From positions 1 through 8,178 of the forward strand of contig JAQUNU010000030.1 of assembly GCA_028717445.1 (NCBI GenBank): DNA of 8,178 bases, read 5' to 3'. A program made the position numbers and the translations under genes. Origin of the DNA: Candidatus Portnoyibacteriota bacterium (GTDB lineage: Bacteria; Patescibacteriota; Minisyncoccia; Portnoybacterales; GWB1-42-6). The number at the start of each line of letters is the position of its first letter. The stretch's first letter is position 1. Positions 1 through 5,461 of this stretch are shown here, piece by piece. Under the pieces are notes generated by a model. It was not told the origin of the DNA. It saw only the letters and a list, made by a program, of their open reading frames with translations, and ran no database searches.

Positions 1-1
1 T

Positions 2-616
2 AACTTCTTCAAGATGGCGAAAGCTGGGGGGATTCGCGACGTCCGATTTGTCAGGTTGGTGCCAATCGGACAAGGTAAAAGAAATATAGATCTTTTCGCC
101 TTTTCGCCCGAAGAAGAGATCAAGCTAGCGGAAACGCTCTGGAAAAAACGATGGGAGTTCTTTCCCCAAACAATTTTGACGTTCAACAAGCATTATGTTT
201 CAATCGGACTTGCCCGAGATCCTAAAACTGGCAAGATACCGGTAGAAACATTCGCCTGGAATTGGGATTGCCCATCGGCCAGATCCAGAATCTGCGTGAT
301 GCCTCAGGGCAAAGTCGCTCCGTGTCCGCTAATCGGCAGCCTAGGCTTGAGCGGGGGAGATCTTAAGAAGAAAAGCCTAAAAGAGATCTGGGAAAAATCG
401 GAATTCTTTGAAATGATCAGGACCGAAAAAAGAAACTATCACGGATCCAGATGCTCATCTTGCGGGCTGTGGCGGAATTGCAGCGGCGGTTGTAAAGCGG
501 CATCATATGCCCATTTCGGGGATCTTATGAAAGAAGACCCATTATGCTTACAGCTGATTTCAGCGGAGGAGGGTGGCTATGGCCAAATATGTCATACAGG
601 TCATGTGGCACATTAA
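2..616 (+). CDS. Radical SAM/SPASM-domain protein, C-terminal part (5' end outside window)
   Basis: The reading frame is open from base 2, so the ATG at 14 is probably internal and the gene starts before the window. What is visible is the end of a radical SAM barrel, with a final-strand motif RFVRLVPIGQGK, followed by a complete SPASM domain. The SPASM part has all seven expected cysteines: C-x12-G-x4-C (about 269-323), then CSSC, C-x5-C, CSGGC and a last Cys in EDPLC. In this family the SPASM cysteines bind auxiliary [4Fe-4S] clusters, and the enzymes often modify peptides. The CxxxCxxC cluster site of the core must lie upstream and is not seen. The end overlaps the next gene by 38 bases, implying translational coupling. 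The C-terminal part resembles that of the next protein (GGCxAAxYA..GD...EDPxC), so the two are probably paralogues. A heme-biosynthesis-type (NirJ/AhbD-like) SPASM enzyme is an alternative. Confidence 0.85.
   Translation, partial: NFFKMAKAGGIRDVRFVRLVPIGQGKRNIDLFAFSPEEEIKLAETLWKKRWEFFPQTILTFNKHYVSIGLARDPKTGKIPVETFAWNWDCPSARSRICVMPQGKVAPCPLIGSLGLSGGDLKKKSLKEIWEKSEFFEMIRTEKRNYHGSRCSSCGLWRNCSGGCKAASYAHFGDLMKEDPLCLQLISAEEGGYGQICHTGHVAH
565..581 (+). promoter_or_regulatory. Ribosome binding site deciding the start of the second radical SAM gene
   Basis: GGAGGAGGG at 565-573 lies 6-9 bases before the ATG at 579 and overlaps the in-frame GTG at 573. A ribosome bound here can use 579 but would be too close for 573, so ATG 579 is preferred. 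The site lies inside the upstream coding region, typical of coupled genes. Confidence 0.7.
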
Positions 617-1577
617 CAACGAATGTAATTTCAAATGCAGGCATTGCTATGTCAAAAATCAAGGAACTTTGCCGCAGAATCGCCTTGAAATCCAAAAAGC
701 GATCGTGCCAAAGATAACCGCCTTGGAGCCGCGTTATCGGATCATCCGAGTGGGTCTTTTAGGAGGGGAGCCGCTGCTTGACCCCAATATTTTTGAAATT
801 ATCGCCCTTCTTCGGGATAACGGGATCAAAAGGATAGACATTGGGACCAACGGTTCTTTGGTCACTGAACCAATGGCAACCCGACTCAAAGAATCGGGAA
901 TTGCTATGGTCCAAGTCAGCCTTGAAGGCCCCAATGCCACAATCAACGACGCTATCCGCGGGAGAGGCTCTTTCTACGCAGCCGTTGCCGGATTAAAGCA
1001 CCTCGGAGACGCCGGCATTACAACCGGAATAATGACAACGGTTTCAAAGTTCAACATCGGATTCATGGAAGAAATCTCCGATCTGGCCATCAGCCTAAAA
1101 GCTAAAATTCTTTCCTTTAACCGACTGCTGCCCTTAGGCCGGGGTCAAAAAAGCCTATGTTTGTCCGCTGAAGAAACCAGAAAGATGATCCTTTTTGTTC
1201 ATAAGTTAAACAACAAAGGAACCATCGAGGTTTCCTCAGACGACCCTCTTCTTTATGTGCCCACCGCCGAAAATTCGGCGCCTAAATCAGATTTTGGCGG
1301 CTGTGGCGCGGGGATAGGCAATCTGGCCATAGACCATTCCGGAAAAGTTTTTCCTTGCCGGAGATTGCCTATTAAAGTCGGAAATGCCTATTCAGATTCG
1401 CTTCTGGACATCATCGATTCTCCGCAAATGGATTGTTTCTACAATCGAAAACAGCATCTCAAGGGAAAATGCGGATCATGCCAGTTCATTCAAATATGCG
1501 GCGGCTGCCGGGCGGCCGCATACGCCTTCAGCGGAGATTATCTTCAAGAAGATCCTCAGTGCTGGATAAATCCATAG
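579..1577 (+). CDS. Radical SAM/SPASM-domain protein, probable peptide maturase
   Basis: This is a complete 332-residue protein. It has the radical SAM cluster motif CNFKCRHC (C16, C20, C23), a GGEP motif that contacts S-adenosylmethionine, and a VSLEGP strand followed by RGRGSF, as in SPASM-family peptide-modifying enzymes. The C-terminal SPASM domain (about 242-328) has all seven cysteines: C242, C260, C298, C301, C307, C310 and C328, with the G-x4-C element before C260. Such enzymes cleave SAM to a 5'-deoxyadenosyl radical, and many crosslink Cys or other side chains in ribosomal peptides. There is no N-terminal extension, hence no fused PqqD-like precursor-recognition (RRE) domain. The short peptide gene 16 bases downstream makes peptide maturation the best guess; the CGGCRAAAYA segment also resembles heme-pathway SPASM enzymes, so the substrate is inferred. 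The start at 579 is chosen from the SD position. Confidence 0.88.
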   Translation: MAKYVIQVMWHINNECNFKCRHCYVKNQGTLPQNRLEIQKAIVPKITALEPRYRIIRVGLLGGEPLLDPNIFEIIALLRDNGIKRIDIGTNGSLVTEPMATRLKESGIAMVQVSLEGPNATINDAIRGRGSFYAAVAGLKHLGDAGITTGIMTTVSKFNIGFMEEISDLAISLKAKILSFNRLLPLGRGQKSLCLSAEETRKMILFVHKLNNKGTIEVSSDDPLLYVPTAENSAPKSDFGGCGAGIGNLAIDHSGKVFPCRRLPIKVGNAYSDSLLDIIDSPQMDCFYNRKQHLKGKCGSCQFIQICGGCRAAAYAFSGDYLQEDPQCWINP

Positions 1578-1578
1578 G

Positions 1579-1590
1579 AAAGGAGGTGAT
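1579..1590 (+). promoter_or_regulatory. Near-perfect Shine-Dalgarno of the peptide gene
   Basis: AAAGGAGGTGAT contains the 11-base full complement (AAGGAGGTGAT) of the usual bacterial 16S rRNA 3' end, with 7 bases between AGGAGG and the ATG at 1594. It is the strongest ribosome binding site in the window. It implies the peptide is made in excess over the enzymes encoded on the same transcript. Confidence 0.88.
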
Positions 1591-1593
1591 ATC

Positions 1594-1734
1594 ATGAAAA
1601 AGATCAAAAAAGAGATCAAAGAAGTCCGCCAGGGATTTGAACTCAAAGAGTTCGTGACTTCTTGCTCCACCTGCATGGGAAAAGAAGGCCTTCTCAACGA
1701 ACTTTCCAAACCAACCACTGCTCCTGAGAAGTAA
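1594..1734 (+). CDS. 46-residue CxxC peptide, candidate RiPP precursor
   Basis: This short gene runs from ATG to TAA. The peptide starts with a charged, probably helical segment (MKKIKKEIKEVRQGFELKEF, residues 1-20). It then has VTSCSTCMGKEG with cysteines C24 and C27, and ends in a hydrophilic tail rich in Ser, Thr, Pro and Lys. There is no signal peptide or membrane segment. The layout of charged leader, short Cys-containing centre and tail fits precursors modified by radical SAM/SPASM enzymes (sactipeptides, ranthipeptides and related classes), but I do not recognise the specific family. Support for a real gene comes from the excellent SD, the position 16 bases after a SPASM enzyme gene, and the terminator 14 bases after its stop. 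Whether the CxxC is crosslinked or binds a metal cannot be told. No protease or exporter gene is visible beside it; these could lie upstream of the window. Confidence 0.8.
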   Translation: MKKIKKEIKEVRQGFELKEFVTSCSTCMGKEGLLNELSKPTTAPEK

Positions 1735-1748
1735 TTCTCGGCGAAAAT

Positions 1749-1783
1749 GGGCGCAGAGCAAAGCTCTGCGCCCTATACTTTTT
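1749..1783 (+). terminator. Rho-independent terminator of the radical SAM/peptide operon
   Basis: An 11-base-pair perfect GC-rich stem (GGGCGCAGAGC at 1749-1759 with its complement at 1763-1773) closes a three-base AAA loop. It is followed by TATAC and five T at 1779-1783. The T tract starts a few bases late, but the stem is very stable. It separates the peptide operon from the next promoter. Confidence 0.8.
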
Positions 1784-1785
1784 GA

Positions 1786-1814
1786 TTGATAAAACAAATA
1801 GCCTAAAGTATAAT
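1786..1814 (+). promoter_or_regulatory. Sigma-70-type promoter of the nucleotidyltransferase unit
   Basis: TTGATA (1786-1791) is separated by 17 bases from a perfect TATAAT (1809-1814). The predicted start is near 1821, giving a leader of about 29 bases before the ATG at 1850. That leader shows no SD sequence. Confidence 0.75.
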
Positions 1815-1849
1815 TCAGATATCGGCTCTTTATTTAATCTATCAAAAAC

Positions 1850-2605
1850 ATGGATAAAAGAACAAAAGAGATCATCGGCGAATTCATAAAATGGTTTAAA
1901 TCAAACAGCAAAAGAGATCACCTTAAAATTGAGGGGCTTCTTTTGGCCGGCTCATTTGTTTTTCCCGATAAATTAAGCCTGAATTCCGATCTGGATCTTT
2001 TTGTGGCGATCAAGGACAACGGCAAACGCTATCGCGGAATAAAAAAGATTAACGACGTCGATGTTGATTATTTCATTAATTCCATAGCGCAATACAGGCA
2101 TGATTTTGAAAAAGCCAAAGAGACCGATCGAAAAACATTCCTATATGTGCTGGCAAACGGCCTGATCATTGAGGATCGGCAACAGGAATTTTTGACATTG
2201 CAAAAAGAGGCAAAGAAGTATCTTAAATTTACCGCAGCAAAAGGCATTCCCGATCCAGACTTGGTGCTCGCCAAATATTTTATTGATGATCTTCTCAAGG
2301 ATATTGAAGATGATTTAGAGAACGGGGACAATTTTGCGTTTCAATATAATCTTAATCTGCTTTCCAATTATCTTATTGAAACATTCTGCAGATACTTCAA
2401 AATAGGCCTTGTCAAACCAAAATACCAGAAGAATGAGATCTCAAAAGAGCAGCCCGAATTCGTCAGATTATTTGGGGAATTTTCAGAATCAAGATCTAAA
2501 GAAGAAAAATTTAAAGCAATAAAAAAATTGGCCTTTTTCGCGCTTGAATCAATGGGAGGCAAAAATCCAGCCGAATGGGAAATAAAAAGCGATTCGATTG
2601 CCTGA
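1850..2605 (+). CDS. Nucleotidyltransferase domain protein (polymerase-beta fold)
   Basis: The protein has 251 residues. An N-terminal nucleotidyltransferase signature is clear: LLAGSFVFP (G34, S35), SDLDLF with two acidic residues D47 and D49, and a third acidic site in DVDVDYF (D71 or D73). In this superfamily these residues bind the nucleotide and two metal ions and transfer a nucleoside monophosphate to a protein, RNA or small molecule. The rest (about 80-251) is predicted mostly helical, as in aminoglycoside adenylyltransferase-like and other stand-alone members; no specific substrate is indicated. The motifs are intact, so activity is expected. The gene starts 29 bases after a predicted transcription start, without an SD. 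It is followed after 5 bases by the deoxyribosyltransferase-like gene, so the two are probably co-transcribed. Resistance enzyme, tRNA/protein modifier and toxin-type roles are all possible. Confidence 0.85.
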   Translation: MDKRTKEIIGEFIKWFKSNSKRDHLKIEGLLLAGSFVFPDKLSLNSDLDLFVAIKDNGKRYRGIKKINDVDVDYFINSIAQYRHDFEKAKETDRKTFLYVLANGLIIEDRQQEFLTLQKEAKKYLKFTAAKGIPDPDLVLAKYFIDDLLKDIEDDLENGDNFAFQYNLNLLSNYLIETFCRYFKIGLVKPKYQKNEISKEQPEFVRLFGEFSESRSKEEKFKAIKKLAFFALESMGGKNPAEWEIKSDSIA

Positions 2606-2610
2606 TATTT

Positions 2611-3264
2611 ATGAAAAAAATATTCTTCTCGGCCTCCACTTACTCGACTCCGGAATTGATCGAAAATTATCTGGCTATAATGGACGCCATAAAAAAAAAT
2701 GATGGATGCATCCTTATAGACTGGGTCAAGGAATGGTTGAGTTTAGCAAAAAAATATAAAAAACAAAATAAAAAAGTGATTACCGGAGCCGATGTTTTTA
2801 AGAATGTTGATCGGCGGAAATTTCTTGATATACACAATAAGATGATTCTTCAATGCGACGCCGTAATAGCCGAGGTGACAAGACCGAGCACCAGCGTAGG
2901 CTATCAGCTCCTCTATGCTTTGGCCCATAAAAAACCCGTCCTTGCATTATACCAGGGCGATGCTCCCGATCTTGATATCGAAGGCATAAAAAGAGTGGTT
3001 GATACCGCATCTCCCTTAATCTATCTTAAAAAATATACAGCTAACTCGCTCAATAATATTATCAAAAACTTCTTCCATAAAAGCAGCAGCGCTTTGAAGA
3101 AATTTAATTTTCTGATCTCCGCAGAAATAGAATATTACATAAAATGGCTGAATAAAAATCAGCCTGAAAAATCATATTCCGAACTTCTAAGAGAGAAAAT
3201 AAGCAACGATATAATTGCCTGCGACAAAGAATACCAGAAACATCTTGAAGCCAGAATAAAATAG
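2611..3264 (+). CDS. Nucleoside 2-deoxyribosyltransferase/DNPH1-like protein with altered active site and C-terminal RHH-like tail
   Basis: 217 residues from ATG 2611; an in-frame ATG at 2575 would overlap the upstream gene, so 2611 is preferred. MKKIFFSAS is the first strand of a nucleoside deoxyribosyltransferase fold. Residues 82-112 (CDAVIAEVTRPS, then SVGYQL) match the hallmark block of DNPH1/Rcl, which hydrolyses deoxynucleoside monophosphates. In that family the GYEL Glu is the nucleophile; here it is Gln99. The upstream catalytic Asp aligns with H75/N76. The protein may therefore bind rather than cleave a nucleotide. Residues 165-203 (FNFLIS, then two helices, with SYSELLREKIS) look like a ribbon-helix-helix DNA-binding motif, suggesting a ligand-sensing regulator or antitoxin-like role. 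The fold assignment is firm; the function is inferred. The stop codon lies in the shared terminator palindrome. Confidence 0.75.
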   Translation: MKKIFFSASTYSTPELIENYLAIMDAIKKNDGCILIDWVKEWLSLAKKYKKQNKKVITGADVFKNVDRRKFLDIHNKMILQCDAVIAEVTRPSTSVGYQLLYALAHKKPVLALYQGDAPDLDIEGIKRVVDTASPLIYLKKYTANSLNNIIKNFFHKSSSALKKFNFLISAEIEYYIKWLNKNQPEKSYSELLREKISNDIIACDKEYQKHLEARIK

Positions 3265-3290
3265 AACGCCTCGAGGCGTTCTATTTTTTT
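3262..3290. terminator. Bidirectional terminator whose palindrome ends are the stop codons of both convergent genes
   Basis: A perfect 22-base palindrome (3262-3283, centre TCGA) can form a 9-10-base-pair hairpin. It is followed on the + strand by seven T (3284-3290); on the - strand the matching tail is four T, then A. The + gene's TAG is 3262-3264 and the - gene's TAG is 3283-3281, so one sequence ends both genes and both transcripts. Confidence 0.85.
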
Positions 3291-3883
3291 ACAACTAGTC
3301 TTTCTACCGAATGGGCATGGGGTTCCGGTTTATTTGGATGACCCGGATCATTAATAACAATCTGCTTGTAGAAAATAATCAAGAAATCATCAAAGAGCCT
3401 CTTTAGGCCGCCGGGTTCGGGAAAGTACCATTTATTTCCTTTTTCATTCCAAAAAGTCTGCCCGTCTTTTGTTTTGCACTCTTTTTTTATTTCTTCATAC
3501 AAAGGGTCCATATTATTATGCATGGAAAGAATGAAAATCCCGCCTTTTTTCAGGCCTTTTTTTATTTTTTCGACCACGGCTTCGAACTCTCTTTTGGAGA
3601 CCATATTAAAAACGTTCATGCCTAAAATCAAATCGTATTCTTCTTTTCTGATAGGGAAATCTAAAAGATTCCTGTTAAAAAGCTCGATATCCAAGGATTT
3701 TGCCTTATCCCTCAAAAAGGCAATTGAAGCTTCCTTTTTATCAACGCCGACGACCGAAAAACCTTGTTTTGCCAAAAATAACGCATTCCTCCCCTGGCCA
3801 CAGCCAAGATCAAGCGCTTTTCCGACGAAAGCCTTTTTGGTAAATTTATCAACAAACGGCGATGGCATTAATAGCTGTTCCAT
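3281..3883 (-). CDS. Class I SAM-dependent methyltransferase (TehB-like)
   Basis: The protein has 200 residues. Motif I is LDLGCGQGRNALFLA (about 24-38), which binds S-adenosylmethionine. The acidic residue at the end of strand 2 is D48 (VVGVDKK), followed by the strand-4 motif YDLILGMNVF (about 83-92) and a post-II segment KKGGIFILSMH. The GxGRNALFLA form and the His-rich C-terminus (HPNKPEPHAHSVERLVVKK) are typical of small TehB/methyltransferase-11/25-type proteins that act on small molecules; the substrate is unknown. The gene converges on the preceding unit and shares its terminator. No SD precedes the ATG at 3883. A second ATG at 3868 is possible, but the longer form places the ATG at a predicted transcription start (see the promoter entry). 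Confidence 0.88.
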   Translation of the reverse strand: MEQLLMPSPFVDKFTKKAFVGKALDLGCGQGRNALFLAKQGFSVVGVDKKEASIAFLRDKAKSLDIELFNRNLLDFPIRKEEYDLILGMNVFNMVSKREFEAVVEKIKKGLKKGGIFILSMHNNMDPLYEEIKKECKTKDGQTFWNEKGNKWYFPEPGGLKRLFDDFLIIFYKQIVINDPGHPNKPEPHAHSVERLVVKK

Positions 3884-3889
3884 AGCCTA

Positions 3890-3918
3890 ATAATGGCGCC
3901 AAAGATGTTTTTGGGCAA
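3890..3918 (-). promoter_or_regulatory. Possible promoter of the methyltransferase gene
   Basis: Read on the - strand, TTGCCC (3918-3913), 17 bases, CATTAT (3895-3890). Each box matches consensus at four of six positions. The predicted start would coincide with the ATG at 3883, giving a leaderless mRNA in line with the missing SD. The boxes are weak. Confidence 0.35.
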
Positions 3919-3941
3919 GATGCTTAAAGACGATCTTCGAG

Positions 3942-3969
3942 TTGATAAAATTGGATTTTTGTGTTAGTT
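3942..3969 (+). promoter_or_regulatory. Promoter-like element upstream of aspS, same layout as before valS
   Basis: TTGATA (3942-3947), 16 bases, TTAGTT (3964-3969), with TTTTTGTG directly before the second box. The identical arrangement precedes valS. The predicted start is near 3976, about 42 bases before the aspS ATG. An alternative, TCGACA (3982-3987), 18 bases, TAATAT (4006-4011), would start at the ATG itself. Confidence 0.5.
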
Positions 3970-3975
3970 TAAATC

Positions 3976-3998
3976 TATCCTTCGACAAACTCAGGATA
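3976..3998 (+). repeat. Short inverted repeat with TTCGACAAACTCAGG core
   Basis: TATCCT (3976-3981) and AGGATA (3993-3998) are perfect complements around an 11-base loop, and T-rich sequence follows (4001-4006). The core resembles short dispersed palindromic elements (TTCGACA..CTCAGG) that I recall from many bacterial genomes. It lies in the predicted aspS leader, so it could be a weak attenuator or merely a dispersed repeat. Only one copy is in this window. Confidence 0.5.
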
Positions 3999-4017
3999 AA
4001 TTTTTTAATATAAATCT

Positions 4018-5406
4018 ATGCGGACTTTAATTAAAGATTTAAAAGAAAAGATAGGCGAGCAGGTTGAAATTTACGGCTGGATCCATGTCCGGCGCGATAT
4101 GAGCAAAGTGGCTTTTATTGATCTGCGTGACGCCACAGCCAAAATCCAGGTAGTTTTGGTGCCTTCGGAACTAGGCGACCAGGCGGATCTCATCAAAAAA
4201 TTGCGGCCCGAATTTGTTTTAAGAATCAAAGGCGAAGTTAAAAAAAGAGGCGAGAAACAAATTAATTCAAAAGTTTTTAACGGCGATCTGGAAATTCTGG
4301 CCAAAGAACTTGAAATTATCAACGAATCCAAAACCCTGCCGTTCGAAATTGACAACACCGCCAAAGAAACAGGGGAGGACATCCGCTTAAAATATCGCTA
4401 TCTTGATCTGCGCCGCGACAAAATGCGCGAAAATATTCTCATGCGCAGCAAGCTAACCAAATTCATGCGCGACTATATGGACGAAAAAGGATTTGCCGAT
4501 ATTGAAACGCCGGTCTTGACTAAAGGCACGCCCGAAGGCGCCCGGGAATATATTGTGCCCTCGCGTCTTTATCCGGGAACTTTTTTTGTCCTGCCCCAGT
4601 CGCCCCAGCAGTTCAAACAGCTTTTAATGGTGGCTGGCCTGGAAAAATATTATCAGATCGCCAAATGCTTTCGCGATGAAGACATGCGCGGCGACCGCCA
4701 GCCCGAATTCACGCAATTAGACGTTGAGATGAGCTTTGCCGATCAAAAAGAGATCATGGCCCTGACGGAAGGAATACTGACCTCGATGGTTGAAAAATTC
4801 TTTCCCGAAAAGAAAATAACCGCCAAACCATTTCCGATTTTGACGTGGCAAGAAAGCATGGAAAAATATAAAACCGACAAACCCGATCTAAGGAAAGATA
4901 AAAACAATCCCGATGAATTGGCTTTCTGCTGGATCATTGATTTCCCTCTATTTGAACAAAGCCAGGAAGAAAAACGGCTGGTTTCTGCCCATCATCCTTT
5001 CACAATGCCCAATCCCGAAGACGCCGGACTTCTGGAAAAATCGCCGGAAAAAGTCCGCGCCTTGGCCTACGATATCGCGCTCAATGGTTATGAAATCGGC
5101 GGCGGCTCAATCAGGATTCACCAAAGGGAACTGCAGAATAAAATTTTTGAAATTCTGGGCCTGGAAGAAAAAGAAATTGCCGACCGCTTCGGCCATATGC
5201 TGGAAGCTTTTGAATATGGCGCTCCGCCGCACGGGGGTATCGCCCTGGGTCTGGATCGCGTCTTTATGCTGCTTTTAAACGAAGAAAGCATCCGCGATGT
5301 CATCGCGTTTCCCAAAACCGGCACCGGCCGCGACCTCTTAATGAACGCGCCTTCGCCCCTGCCGCCCAAAGCGCTCAAAGAAGCAAACATCAAATTGGAT
5401 AAATAA
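4018..5406 (+). CDS. aspS: Aspartyl-tRNA synthetase, bacterial type lacking the GAD domain
   Basis: 462 residues; charges tRNA-Asp with aspartate in the cytoplasm. The N-terminal OB-fold anticodon-binding domain is about 1-105 (VEIYGWIHVRRDM, VAFIDLRD). The class II catalytic core follows: motif 1 GFADIETPVLTKGTPEGARE (158-177), the Asp-site block LPQSPQQFKQLLM, motif 2 FRDEDMRGDRQPEFTQLD (218-235), YEIGGGSIRIH (358-368), and motif 3 GGIALGLDRV (406-415). These are signatures of the bacterial enzyme, which is usually about 590 residues. The missing length is the GAD insertion: DKPDLR (287-292) runs through eight residues straight into LAFCWIIDFPLFE. All catalytic motifs are present, so it should be active. 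Whether it also charges tRNA-Asn cannot be decided here; the residue after RRD is Met28. No SD precedes the ATG. A terminator follows 16 bases after the stop. Confidence 0.96.
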   Translation: MRTLIKDLKEKIGEQVEIYGWIHVRRDMSKVAFIDLRDATAKIQVVLVPSELGDQADLIKKLRPEFVLRIKGEVKKRGEKQINSKVFNGDLEILAKELEIINESKTLPFEIDNTAKETGEDIRLKYRYLDLRRDKMRENILMRSKLTKFMRDYMDEKGFADIETPVLTKGTPEGAREYIVPSRLYPGTFFVLPQSPQQFKQLLMVAGLEKYYQIAKCFRDEDMRGDRQPEFTQLDVEMSFADQKEIMALTEGILTSMVEKFFPEKKITAKPFPILTWQESMEKYKTDKPDLRKDKNNPDELAFCWIIDFPLFEQSQEEKRLVSAHHPFTMPNPEDAGLLEKSPEKVRALAYDIALNGYEIGGGSIRIHQRELQNKIFEILGLEEKEIADRFGHMLEAFEYGAPPHGGIALGLDRVFMLLLNEESIRDVIAFPKTGTGRDLLMNAPSPLPPKALKEANIKLDK

Positions 5407-5422
5407 AAATCAAATAGAAAAA

Positions 5423-5452
5423 CGGGGTCCTCTTGGACCCCGCGCGTTTTTT
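5423..5452. terminator. Terminator between aspS and the convergent orphan gene
   Basis: CGGGGTCC (5423-5430) pairs perfectly with GGACCCCG (5435-5442) around TCTT, followed by CGCG and six T (5447-5452). On the other strand the stem is followed at once by five T (complement of 5422-5418), so it can serve both convergent genes. Confidence 0.85.
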
Positions 5453-5461
5453 ATTAATGCA

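Noticed and set aside
573..575. GTG at 573 as start of the second radical SAM protein
   Set aside because: It lies inside the GGAGGAGGG ribosome binding site; ATG 579 has proper spacing and removes only two residues.
2575..2610. Upstream in-frame ATG extending the deoxyribosyltransferase-like protein by 12 residues
   Set aside because: It would overlap the nucleotidyltransferase end, and the extension (MGNKKRFDCLIF) is unlike the family, whose first strand begins at MKKIFFSAS.
3474..3890. 138-residue + strand frame opposite the methyltransferase
   Set aside because: It is the antisense shadow of a gene with clear SAM-binding motifs and has no SD or family resemblance.
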